From Pleurodeles waltl (taxonomy: Eukaryota > Chordata > Amphibia > Caudata > Salamandridae): a stretch of DNA of 64,000 bases. The notes beneath the pieces were generated by a model that did no database searches, was not told the origin of the DNA, and saw only the letters and a list, made by a program, of their open reading frames with translations. The translations under genes were made by a program, and so were the position numbers. Shown in pieces: positions 28,501 to 42,530 of the stretch; the first letter of the stretch is position 1; the number at the start of each line of letters is the position of its first letter. The stretch spans positions 29,478,238 to 29,542,237 of the forward strand of contig NC_090447.1 in NCBI RefSeq assembly GCF_031143425.1, given 5' to 3'.

Positions 28501-30626
28501 ACCCTACCCAGACACCAAAGACATGAACGCCCTACCCAGACACCAAAGACATGAACGCCCTACCCAGACACCAGACACATGAACGCCCTACCCAGAGACA
28601 TGAACGCCCTACGCAGACGCCAGAGACATGAACACCCTATCCCAGACACCAGAGACATGAACACCCTATCCCAGACACCAGAGACATGAACACCCTATCC
28701 CAGACACCAGAGACATGAACACCCTATCCCAGACACCAGAGACATGAACACCCTATCCCAGACACCAGAGACATGAACACCCTATCCCAGACACCAGAGA
28801 CATGAACACCCTATCCCAGACACCAGAGACATGAACACCCTATCCCAGACACCAGAGACATGAACACCCTATCCCAGACACAAGAGACATGAACACCCTA
28901 TCCCAGACACCAGAGACATGAACACCCAACCCAGACACATGAGAAATGAACGCCCTATGCACACACATGAGAAATGAACGCCCTACCCAGACACCAGAGA
29001 CATGAACGCCCTACCCAGAAACAAGAGACATGAACGCCCTACCCAGAAACAAGAGACATGAACACGCTACCCAGAAACAAGAGACATGAACACGCTACCG
29101 AGAAACATGAACGCCCTACCCAGACACCAGAGACATGAACGCCCTACCCAGACACCAGAGACATGAACGCCCTACGCAGACACCAGAGACATGAACGCCC
29201 TACCCAGAAACAAGAGACATGAACACGCTACCCAGAAACAAGAGACATGAACACGCTACCGAGAAACATGAACGCCCTACCCAGACACCAGAGACATGAA
29301 CGCCCTACGCAGACACCAGAGACATGAACGCCCTACCCAGAAACCAGAGACATGTACGCCCTACCCAGACACCAGAGACATGAACATCCTACCCAGACAC
29401 CAGAGACATGAACAACCTACCCAGACACCAGACACATGAACACCCTAGCCAGACATCAGAGACATGAGACATGAGCACCCTAGCCAGACACCAGAGACAT
29501 GAACGCCCTACCCAGACACCAGAGACATGAACACCCTAGCCAGACATCAGAGACATCAGACATGAACACCCTATCCAGAAACCAGAGACATGAACACCCT
29601 ACCTAGAAACATGAGCACCCTACCCAGACACCAGAGACATGAGCACCCTACCCAGACACCAGAGACATGAACGCCCTACCCAGACACCAGAGACATGAAC
29701 ACCCTACCCAGACACATGAACACCCCATCCACACATCAGAGACATGAGACATGAACACCCTACCCAGACACCAGAGACATGAGCACCCTACCCAGATGCC
29801 AGAGACATGAGCACCCTACCCAGACGCCAGAGACATGAGCACCCTACCCAGACACCAGACATGAGCACCCAACCCAGACACCAGAGAAATGAACGCCCTA
29901 CGCAGACACCAGAGACATGAGCACCCTACCCAGACACATGAACGCCCTACCCAGACACCAGAGACCTGAACACCCTACCCAGACACCAGAGACAAGAGAC
30001 ATGAACACAAACCCTACCCAGACACCAGAGACATGAACATCCTACCCAGAAACCAGAGACATGAACGCCCTACCTAGAAACATGAACACCCCATCCAGCC
30101 ACCAGAGAAATGAACATCCTACCCAGACACCAGAGACATGAACGCCCTACCCAGACACCAGAGACATGAGCACCCTACCCAGACACCAGACACATGAGCA
30201 CCCTACCCAGACACATGAGCACCCTACCCAGACACATGAACATACTACCCAGACACATGAACGCCCTACCCAGACACCAGAGACATGAACGCCCTACTCA
30301 GACACCAGAGACATGAGCACCCTACCCAGAGACATGAGCACCCTACCCAGACACCAGAGACATGAGCACCGTACCCAGAGACATGAACATCGTACCAAGA
30401 CACCAGAGACATGAACGTCCTACTCAGACACCAGAGACATGAACGCCCTACCCAGACACATGAACACCCTACCCAGACACCAGAGACATGAACACCCTAC
30501 CCAGACACCAGAGACATGAACACCCTACCCCAGACACCAGAGACATGAACGCCCTACCCAGACACCAGAGACATGAACACCCTACGCAGACACCAGAGAC
30601 GTGAACGCCCTACCCAGACACCAGAG
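27950..30626. repeat. 2,677-bp tandem duplication, copy 1
   Basis: Markers from about 27,950 to 28,490 recur at exactly +2,677 (acacgaagg 28,018 to 30,695; cagacctcag 28,341 to 31,018). Markers from about 29,281 onward recur at +1,876 (tacctagaaa 30,071 to 31,947). The two offsets are explained by one tandem duplication of 2,677 bp whose second copy lacks the 801 bp corresponding to about 28,480-29,280. Confidence 0.85.
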
Positions 30627-32508
30627 ACATGAACGCCCTACGCAGATACCAGAAACATAAACGCCCTACCCAGACACGAGAGACACCAGAGACACGAAGG
30701 CCCTACCCAGACACCAGAAACAGGAACGCCCTACCCAGACACCAGAGACAGGAACGTCCTACCCAGACACCAGAGACATGAACGCCCTACCCAGACGCGA
30801 GAGACACCAGAGACATGAACGCCCTACGCAGACACCAGAGACATGAACGCCCTACGCAGACACCAGAGACATGAACGCCCTACGCAGACACCTGAGACAT
30901 GAACGCCCTACCCAGACACCAGAGACGTGAACGCCCTACCCAGACATCAGAGACATGAACACCCTACCCAGACACATGAACACCCCATCCAGACCACAGA
31001 GACATGAACACCCTACCCAGACCTCAGAGACATGAACACCCTACCCAGACCCCAGAGACATGAACACCCTACCCAGACCCCAGAGACATGAACACCCTAC
31101 CCAGACCCCAGAGACATGAACACCCTACCCAGACCCCAGAGACATGAACACGCTACCCAGACACCAGAGACATGAACGCCCTACGCAGACACCAGAGACA
31201 TGAACGCCCTACCCAGAAACCAGAGACATGTACGCCCTACCCAGACACCAGAGACATGAACATCCTACCCAGACACCAGAGACATGAACAACCTACCCAG
31301 ACACCAGACACATGAACACCCTAGCCAGACATCAGAGACATGAGACATGAGCACCCTAGCCAGACACCAGAGACATGAACGCCCTACCCAGACACCAGAG
31401 ACATGAACACCCTAGCCAGACATCAGAGACATCAGACATGAACACCCTATCCAGAAACCAGAGACATGAACACCCTACCTAGAAACATGAGCACCCTACC
31501 CAGACACCAGAGACATGAGCACCCTACCCAGACACCAGAGACATGAACGCCCTACCCAGACACCAGAGACATGAACACCCTACCCAGACACATGAACACC
31601 CCATCCACACATCAGAGACATGAGACATGAACACCCTACCCAGACACCAGAGACATGAGCACCCTACCCAGATGCCAGAGACATGAGCACCCTACCCAGA
31701 CGCCAGAGACATGAGCACCCTACCCAGACACCAGACATGAGCACCCAACCCAGACACCAGAGAAATGAACGCCCTACGCAGACACCAGAGACATGAGCAC
31801 CCTACCCAGACACATGAACGCCCTACCCAGACACCAGAGACCTGAACACCCTACCCAGACACCAGAGACAAGAGACATGAACACAAACCCTACCCAGACA
31901 CCAGAGACATGAACATCCTACCCAGAAACCAGAGACATGAACGCCCTACCTAGAAACATGAACACCCCATCCAGCCACCAGAGAAATGAACATCCTACCC
32001 AGACACCAGAGACATGAACGCCCTACCCAGACACCAGAGACATGAGCACCCTACCCAGACACCAGACACATGAGCACCCTACCCAGACACATGAGCACCC
32101 TACCCAGACACATGAACATACTACCCAGACACATGAACGCCCTACCCAGACACCAGAGACATGAACGCCCTACTCAGACACCAGAGACATGAGCACCCTA
32201 CCCAGAGACATGAGCACCCTACCCAGACACCAGAGACATGAGCACCGTACCCAGAGACATGAACATCGTACCAAGACACCAGAGACATGAACGTCCTACT
32301 CAGACACCAGAGACATGAACGCCCTACCCAGACACATGAACACCCTACCCAGACACCAGAGACATGAACACCCTACCCAGACACCAGAGACATGAACACC
32401 CTACCCCAGACACCAGAGACATGAACGCCCTACCCAGACACCAGAGACATGAACACCCTACGCAGACACCAGAGACGTGAACGCCCTACCCAGACACCAG
32501 AGACATGA
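30627..32508. repeat. 2,677-bp tandem duplication, copy 2 with 801-bp loss
   Basis: The first part (30,627 to about 31,150) follows 27,950-28,490 and the rest (about 31,157-32,508) follows 29,281-30,632, apparently base for base over the stretches compared. The ctatcccag, gagaaatg and first cgctacc monomers of copy 1 are absent. After about 32,508 the sequence switches to a different part of the higher-order unit (ctacccc, then accggag and gaatacc). Confidence 0.85.
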
Positions 32509-35500
32509 ACACCCTACCCAGACACCAGAGACATGAACACCCTACCCCAGACACCAGAGACATGAACACCCTACCCCAGACACCAGAGACATGACCACCC
32601 TACCCCAGACACCGGAGACATGAATACCCTATCCCAGACACCAGAGACATCAGCACCCTACCCAGACACATGAGCACCCTACCCAGACACCAGAGACTTG
32701 AATGCCCTACCCAGAAACCAGAGACTTGAATGCCCTACCCAGACACCAGAGACATGAACACCTTACCCAGACACCAGAGACATGAACACCTTACCCAGAC
32801 ACCAGAGACATGAACGCCCTACACAGACACCAGAGACATGAACGCCCTACGCAGACACCAGACACATGAGAAATGAACATCCTACCCAAACACCAGATAC
32901 ATGAACGCCCTACCCAGACACCAGAGACATGAACGCCCGACGCAGACACCAGAGACCTGAACGCTCTACGCAGACACCAGAGACCTGAACGCTCTACGCA
33001 GACACCAGAGACATGAACGCTCTACGCAGACACCAGAGACATGAACGACCTACGCAGACACCAGAGACATGAACGCCCTACGGAGACACCAGAGACATGA
33101 ACGCTCTACGCAGACACCAGAGACATGAACGCCTTACCCAGACACCAGAGACATGAACGCCTTACCCAGACACCAGAGACATGAACGCCTTACCCAGACA
33201 CCAGAGACATGAAGGCCCTACCCAGACACCAGAGACATGAATGCCCTACCCAGACACCAGAGACATGAATGCCCTACCCAGACACCAGAGACATGAACGC
33301 CCGACGCAGACACCAGAGACATGAACGCCCTACCCAGACACCAGAGACATAAACGCCCTACCCAGACACCACAGACATGAACACCCTATCCCAGACACCA
33401 GAGACATGAGCACCCTACCCAGACACATGAGCACCCTACCCAGACACATGAGCACCCTACCCAGACACATTAACGCCCTACCCAGACACCAGAGACATGA
33501 ACGCCCTACCCAGACACCAGAGACATGAGCACCCTACCCAGACACATGAACACCCTACCCAGAGACCTGAACGCCCGCCCCAGAAGCCAGAGACTTGAAT
33601 GCCCTACCCAGAAACCAGAGACTTGAATGCCCTACCCAGACACCAGAGACATGAACGCCCTACCCAGACACATGAACACCCCATCCAGACACCAGAGACA
33701 TGAACACCCTACCCCAGACACCAGAGACATGAACACCCTACCCCAGACACCAGAGACATGAACACCCTACCCCAGACACCAGAGACATGAACACCCTACC
33801 CCAGACACCAGAGACATGAACACCCTATCCCAGACACCAGAGACATGAACACCCTACCCCAGACACCAGAGACATGAACACCCTACCCCAGACACCAGAG
33901 ACATGAACACCCTACCCCAGACACCAGAGACATGAACACCCAACCCAGACACATGAGCACCCTACCCAGACTCCAGAGACATGAGCACCCTACCCAGACA
34001 CATGAACGCACTACCCAGAGACCTGAATGCCCTACCCAGAAACCAGACTTGAATGCCCTACCCAGAAACCAGAGACTTGAATGCCCTACCCAGAAACCAG
34101 AGACTTGAATGCCCTTCCCAGACACCAGAGACATGAACGCCCTACCCAGACACCAGAGACATGAGCACCCTACCCAGAGACCTGAACGCCCTACCCAGAA
34201 ACCAGAGACCTGAACGCCCTACCCAGAAACGAGAGACCTGAACGCCCTACCCAGAAACCAGAGACCTGAATGCCCTACCCAGAAACCAGAGACCTGAACG
34301 CCCTACCCAGAAACCAGAGACCTGAACGCCCTACCCAGAAACCAGAGACCTGAACGCCCTACACAGACACCAGAGACATGAGAAATGAGCACCCTACCCA
34401 GACACCAGAGACATGAGCACCCTACCCAGACACCAGAGACATGAGCACCCGTCCCAGACACCAGAGACATGAACATCCCATCCAGACACATGAACACCCT
34501 ACCCAGACACCAGACACATGAACGCCCTACCCAGAAACATGAACGCCGTACCCAGACACCAGAGACATGAACACCAAACTCAGAAACCAGAGACATGAAC
34601 ACCAAACTCAGAAACCAGAGACATGAACACCCTACCCAGACACATGAACACCCCATCCAGACACCAGAGACATGAACACCCCATCCAGACACTAGAGACA
34701 TGAACACCCTACCCAGACACATGAACACCCCATCCAGACACCAGAGACATGAGACATGAGCACCCTACCCAGACACCAGAGACATGAGCACCCTACCCAG
34801 ACACCAGAGACATGAACGCCCTACGCAAACACCAGAGACATGAACGCCCTACGCAGACAGCAGAGACATGAGCACCATACCCAGACACATGAACGCCCTA
34901 CCCAGAAACCAGAGACCTGAACGCCCTACCCAGAGACCTGAACGCCCTACCCAGAAACCAGAGACGTGAACGCCCTACGCAGACACCAGAGACATGAACG
35001 CCCTATGCAGACACCAGAGACATGAACGCCCTACCCAGAAACAAGAGACATGAAAACGCTACCCAGAGACATGAACGCCCTACCCAGAAACCAGAGACAT
35101 GAACGCCCTACCCAGACACCATAGACATGAGAAATGAACATCCTACCCAAACACCAGAGACATGAACTCCCTACCCAGACACCAGAGACATGAACGCCCT
35201 ACGCAGACACCAGAGACATGAACGCCCTACGCAGACACCAGAGACATGAACGCCCTACGCAGACACCAGAGACATGAACGCTCTACGCAGACACCAGAGA
35301 CATGAACGCTCTACGCAGACACCAGAGACATGAACGCCCTACCCAGACACCAGAGGCATGAACGCCCTACGCAGACACCAGAGGCATGAACGCCCTACGC
35401 AGACACCAGAGGCATGAACGCCCTACGCAGACACCAGAGGCATGAACGCCCTACGCAGACACCAGAGGCATGAACGCCCTACGCAGACACCAGAGGCATG

Positions 35501-35650
35501 AACGCCCTACGCAGACACCAGAGGCATGAACGCCCTACCCAGACGCGAGAGACACCAGAGACATGAACGCCCTACGCAGACACCAGAGACGTGAACGCCC
35601 TACCCAGACACCAGAGACGTGAACGCCCTGCCCAGACACCAGAGACGTGA
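32509..35650. repeat. Satellite segment with gctctacg and gacttgaatgcc monomers
   Basis: Landmarks are gaataccctatccc (32,622), gacctgaacgctctacg and gacatgaacgctctacg monomers (about 32,950-33,110), cattaacg (33,470), ctacccc 29-mers (about 33,705-33,930), gacttgaatgcc and gacctgaacgcc runs (about 34,020-34,360), a doubled caccaaactcag monomer (34,572 and 34,600), gctctacg monomers (about 35,280-35,320), and seven gaggcatg monomers (35,353-35,521). The same order appears at about 50,640-53,640, offset about 18.1 kb, but with a single caccaaactcag monomer (52,703). Confidence 0.8.
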
Positions 35651-35654
35651 ACGC

Positions 35655-38600
35655 CCGACCCAGACACCAGAGACGTGAACGCCCTACCCAGTCATCAGAG
35701 ACAAGAACACCCTACCCAGACACATGAACACCCCATCCAGACCACAGAGACAAGAACACCCTACCCAGACACATGAACACCCCATCCAGACCACAGAGAC
35801 ATGAACACCCTACCCACACCCCAGAGACATGAACACCCTACCAAGACCCCAGAGACATGTACGCCCTACCCAGACACCAAAGACATGAACGCCCTACCCA
35901 GACACCAAAGACATGAACGCCCTACCCAGACACCAGAGACATGAACGCCCTACCCAGACACCAAAGACATGAACGCCCTACCCAGACACCAAAGACATGA
36001 ACGCCCTACCCAGACGCCAGAGACATGAACACCCTATCCCAGACACCAGAGACATGAACACCCTATCCCAGACACCAGAGACATGAACACCGTATCCCAG
36101 ACACCAGAGACATGAACACCCTATCCCAGACACCAGAGACATGAACACCCTATCCCAGACACCAGAGACATGAACACCCTATCCCAGACACCAGAGACAT
36201 GAACACCCTACCCCAGACACCAGAGACATGAACACCCAACCCAGACACATGAGAAATGAACGCCCTACGCAGACACCAGAGACATGAACGCCCTACCCAG
36301 AAACAAGAGACATGAACGCCCTACCCAGAAACAAGAGACATGAACACGCTACCGAGAAACATGAACGCCCTACCCAGACACCAGAGACATGAACGCCCTA
36401 CGCAGACACCAGAGACATGAACGCCCTACCCAGAAACAAGACATGAACACGCTACCCAGAAACATGAACGCCCTACCCAGAAACCAGAGACATGAACGCC
36501 CTACCCAGACACCAGAGACATGAACATCCTACCCAGACACCAGAGACATGAACAACCTACCCAGACACCAGACACATGAACACCCTAGGCAGACATCAGA
36601 GACATGAGACATGAGCACCCTACCCAGACACCAGAGACATGAACGCCCTACCCAGACACCAGAGACATGAACACCCTAGCCAGACATCAGAGACATCAGA
36701 CATGAACACCCTATCCAGAAACCAGAGACATGAACACACACCCTACCCAGAAACCAGAGACATGAACACCCTACCTAGAAACATGAGCACCCTACCCAGA
36801 CACCAGAGACATGAGCACCCTACCCAGACACCAGAGACATGAGCGCCCTACCCAGACACCAGAGACATGAACGCCCTACCCAAGTACCAGAGACATGAAC
36901 ACCCTACCCAGACACATGAACACCCCATCCACACATCAGAGACATGAGACATGAACACCCTACCCAGACACCAGAGACATGAGCACCCTACCCAGATGCC
37001 AGAGACATGAGCACCCTACCCAGATGCCGGAGACATGAGCACCCAACCCAGACACCAGAGAAGTGAACGCCCTACACAGACACCAGAGACATGAACGCCC
37101 TACGCAGACACCAGAGACATGAGCACCCTACCCAGACACATGAACGCCCTACCCAGACACCAGAGACCTGAACACCCTACCCAGAAACCAGAGACCTGAA
37201 CGCCCTACCCAGACACCAGAGACAAGAGACATGAACACAAACCCTACCCAGACACATGAGCACCCTACCCAGACACCAGAGACATGAACATCCTACCCAG
37301 AAACCAGAGACATGAACGCCCTACCTAGAAACATGAACACCCCATCCAGCCACCAGAGACATGAACGCCCTACCCAGACACCAGAGACATGATCACCCTT
37401 CCCAGACACCAGAGACATGAACGCCCTACCTAGACACCAGAGACATGAACGCCCTACGCAGACACCAGAGACATGAACGCCCTACGCAGACACCAGAGAC
37501 ATGAACGCCCTACGCAGACACCAGAGACATGAACGCCCTACGCAGACACCAGAGACATGAACGCCCTACGCAGACACCAGAGACATGAACGCCCTACCCA
37601 GACACCAGAGACATGAATGCCCTTCCCAGACACCAGAGACATGAGACATGAACACCCTACGCAGACACCAGAGACATGAGCACCCTACCCAGATACCAGA
37701 GACATGAGCACCCTACCCAGAGACATGAACAACCTACCCAGACGCCAGTCACATGAACGCCCTACTCAGACACCAGAGACATGAGCACCCTAGCCAGACA
37801 CCAGAGACATGAGCACCCTAGCCAGACACCAGAGACATGAACACCCTAGCCAGACACCAGAGACATGAGCACCCTACGCAGACATCACAGACATGAACAC
37901 CCTACGCAGACACCACAGACATGAACACCCTACGCAGACACCAGAGACATGAGCACCCTACGCAGACATGAACACCCTACGCAGACACCAGAGACATGAG
38001 CACCCTACGCAGACACCAGAGACATGAACACCCTACCCAGACACATGAACACCCCAACCAGAAACCAGAGACATGAACATCCTACCCAGACACCAGAGAC
38101 ATGAGATATGAACACTATACCCAGACACCAGAGACATGAACACCCTACCCAGAAACCAGAGACATGAACACCCTACCCAGACACATGAACACCCTACCCA
38201 TACACATGAACGCCCTACCCAGAAACCAGACACATAAACACCCTACCCAGAAACCAGAGACATGAACGCCCTACCCAGACACCAGACACATGAGCACCCT
38301 ACCCAGACACATGAACATACTACCCAGACACATGAACGCCCTACCCAGACACATGAACGCCCTACCCAGACACCAGAGACATGAAGGCCCTACTCAGACA
38401 CCAGAGACATGAGCACCCTACCCAGACACATGAACACCCTACCAGACACCAGAGACATAAACACCCCATCGCAGACACCAGAGAAATAAAGGCCCTACAG
38501 AGACATGAACACCCTACGCAGACACCAGATAAATGAACACCCTACCAAGACACCTGAGACATGAAGGCCCTATAGAGACACCAAAGCCCTACGCAGACAC

Positions 38601-39090
38601 CGGAGACATGAACACCCTACCCAGACACCAGAGACATGAACACCCTACCCAGACATGAAGGCCCTACCCAGACACCAGAGACATGAACGTCCTACCCAGA
38701 CACCAGAGACATGAACGCCCTACGCAGACACCAGAGGCATGAACGCCCTACGCAGACACCAGAGGTATGAACGCCCTAGGCAGACACCAGAGGCATGAAC
38801 GCCCTAGGCAGACACCAGAGACATGAACGCCCTACGCAGACACCAGAGACATGAACGCCCTACGCAGACACCAGAGACATGAACGCCCTACGCAGATACC
38901 AGAAACATAAACACCCTACCCAGACACGAGAGACACCAGAGACACGAAGGCCCTACGCAGACACCAGAGACATGAGCGCCCTACCCAGACACCAGAAACA
39001 GGAACGCCCTACCCAGACACCAGAGACATGAACACCCTACCCAGACCCCAGAGACATGAACACCCTACCCAGACCCCAGAGACATGAACA
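35655..39090. repeat. 3.4-kb tandem duplication, copy 1
   Basis: Landmarks are cagtcatcag (35,691), acccacacccc (35,811), accaaag monomers, a ctatcccag run with one caccgtatccc monomer (36,088), cgctaccgag, acacacaccc (about 36,733), caagtaccag (about 36,883), gatcaccctt (37,391), ccccaaccag (about 38,051), tatagagacaccaaag (38,571) and acacgaagg (38,945). Each recurs about 3.42-3.44 kb downstream. From about 36,639 on the offset is exactly 3,444 bp, which equals 123 monomers of 28 bp. Confidence 0.87.
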
Positions 39091-42000
39091 CCCTACCCAG
39101 ACACCAGAGACGTGAACGCCCTACCCAGTCATCAGAGACAAGAACACCCTACCCAGACACATGAACACCCCATCCAGACCACAGAGACATGAACACCCTA
39201 CCCAGACCACAGAGACATGAACACCCTACCCACACCCCAGAGACATGAACACCCTACCAAGACCCCAGAGACATGTACGCCCTACCCAGACACCAAAGAC
39301 ATGAACGCCCTACCCAGACACCAAAGACATGAACGCCCTACCCAGACACCAGAGACATGAACGCCCTACCCAGACACCAAAGACATGAACGCCCTACCCA
39401 GACACCAAAGACATGAACGCCCTACCCAGACGCCAGAGACATGAACACCCTATCCCAGACACCAGAGACATGAACACCCTATCCCAGACACCAGAGACAT
39501 GAACACCGTATCCCAGACACCAGAGACATGAACACCCTATCCCAGACACCAGAGACATGAACACCCTATCCCAGACACCAGAGACATGAACACCCTATCC
39601 CAGACACCAGAGACATGAACACCCTACTCCAGACACCAGAGACATGAACACCCAACCCAGACACATGAGAAATGAACGCCCTACGCAGACACCAGAGACA
39701 TGAACGCCCTACCCAGAAACAAGAGACATGAACGCCCTACCCAGAAACAAGAGACATGAACACGCTACCGAGAAACATGAACGCCCTACCCAGACACCAG
39801 AGACATGAACGCCCTACGCAGACACCAGAGACATGAACGCCCTACCCAGAAACAAGACATGAACACGCTACCCAGAAACATGAACGCCCTACCCAGAAAC
39901 CAGAGACATGAACGCCCTACCCAGACACCAGAGACATGAACGCCCTACCCAGACACCAGAGACATGAACATCCTACCCAGACACCAGAGACATGAACAAC
40001 CTACCCAGACACCAGACACATGAACACCCTAGGCAGACATCAGAGACATGAGACATGAGCACCCTACCCAGACACCAGAGACATGAACGCCCTACCCAGA
40101 CACCAGAGACATGAACACCCTAGCCAGACATCAGAGACATCAGACATGAACACCCTATCCAGAAACCAGAGACATGAACACACACCCTACCCAGAAACCA
40201 GAGACATGAACACCCTACCTAGAAACATGAGCACCCTACCCAGACACCAGAGACATGAGCACCCTACCCAGACACCAGAGACATGAGCGCCCTACCCAGA
40301 CACCAGAGACATGAACGCCCTACCCAAGTACCAGAGACATGAACACCCTACCCAGACACATGAACACCCCATCCACACATCAGAGACATGAGACATGAAC
40401 ACCCTACCCAGACACCAGAGACATGAGCACCCTACCCAGATGCCAGAGACATGAGCACCCTACCCAGACGCCGGAGACATGAGCACCCAACCCAGACACC
40501 AGAGAAATGAACGCCCTACGCAGACACCAGAGACATGAACGCCCTACGCAGACACCAGAGACATGAGCACCCTACCCAGACACATGAACGCCCTACCCAG
40601 ACACCAGAGACCTGAACACCCTACCCAGAAACCAGAGACCTGAACGCCCTACCCAGACACCAGAGACAAGAGACATGAACACAAACCCTACCCAGACACA
40701 TGAGCACCCTACCCAGACACCAGAGACATGAACATCCTACCCAGAAACCAGAGACATGAACGCCCTACCTAGAAACATGAACACCCCATCCAGCCACCAG
40801 AGACATGAACGCCCTACCCAGACACCAGAGACATGATCACCCTTCCCAGACACCAGAGACATGAACGCCCTACCCAGACACCAGAGACATGAACGCCCTA
40901 CGCAGACACCAGAGACATGAACGCCCTACGCAGACACCAGAGACATGAACGCCCTACGCAGACACCAGAGACATGAACGCCCTACGCAGACACCAGAGAC
41001 ATGAACGCCCTACGCAGACACCAGAGACATGAACGCCCTACCCAGACACCAGAGACATGAATGCCCTTCCCAGACACCAGAGACATGAGACATGAACACC
41101 CTACGCAGACACCAGAGACATGAGCACCCTACCCAGATACCAGAGACATGAGCACCCTACCCAGAGACATGAACAACCTACCCAGACGCCAGTCACATGA
41201 ACGCCCTACTCAGACACCAGAGACATGAGCACCCTAGCCAGACACCAGAGACATGAGCACCCTAGCCAGACACCAGAGACATGAACACCCTAGCCAGACA
41301 CCAGAGACATGAGCACCCTACGCAGACATCACAGACATGAACACCCTACGCAGACACCACAGACATGAACACCCTACGCAGACACCAGAGACATGAGCAC
41401 CCTACGCAGACATGAACACCCTACGCAGACACCAGAGACATGAGCACCCTACGCAGACACCAGAGACATGAACACCCTACCCAGACACATGAACACCCCA
41501 ACCAGAAACCAGAGACATGAACATCCTACCCAGACACCAGAGACATGAGATATGAACACTATACCCAGACACCAGAGACATGAACACCCTACCCAGAAAC
41601 CAGAGACATGAACACCCTACCCAGACACATGAACACCCTACCCATACACATGAACGCCCTACCCAGAAACCAGACACATAAACACCCTACCCAGAAACCA
41701 GAGACATGAACGCCCTACCCAGACACCAGACACATGAGCACCCTACCCAGACACATGAACATACTACCCAGACACATGAACGCCCTACCCAGACACATGA
41801 ACGCCCTACCCAGACACCAGAGACATGAAGGCCCTACTCAGACACCAGAGACATGAGCACCCTACCAAGACACATGAACACCCTACCAGACACCAGAGAC
41901 ATAAACACCCCATCGCAGACACCAGAGAAATAAAGGCCCTACAGAGACATGAACACCCTACGCAGACACCAGATAAATGAACACCCTACCAAGACACCTG

Positions 42001-42530
42001 AGACATGAAGGCCCTATAGAGACACCAAAGCCCTACGCAGACACCGGAGACATGAACACCCTACCCAGACACCAGAGACATGAACACCCTACCCAGACAT
42101 GAAGGCCCTACCCAGACACCAGAGACATGAACGTCCTACCCAGACACCAGAGACATGAACGCCCTACGCAGACACCAGAGGCATGAACGCCCTACGCAGA
42201 CACCAGAGGCATGAACGCCCTAGGCAGACACCAGAGGCATGAACGCCCTAGGCAGACACCAGAGACATGAACGCCCTACGCAGACACCAGAGACATGAAC
42301 GCCCTACGCAGACACCAGAGACATGAACGCCCTACGCAGATACCAGAAACATAAACGCCCTACCCAGACACGAGAGACACCAGAGACACGAAGGCCCTAC
42401 GCAGACACCAGAGACATGAACGCCCTACCCAGACACCAGAAACAGGAACGCCCTACCCAGACACCAGAGACAGGAACGTCCTACCCAGACACCAGAGACA
42501 TGAACACCCTACCCAGACACATGAACACCC
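39091..42530. repeat. 3.4-kb tandem duplication, copy 2
   Basis: The copy starts after cagaccccag monomers with gacgtgaac and cagtcatcag (39,128). Paired markers include caccgtatccc (39,504), gatcaccctt (40,835) and tatagagacaccaaag (42,015). It lacks one doubled acaagaacacc unit near its start, gains one 28-mer near 39,930, and has ctactcc in place of ctacccc near 39,627. Otherwise it appears nearly identical to copy 1, so this is one of the youngest events in the window. The same block is found again at about 58.9-62.2 kb. Confidence 0.87.
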
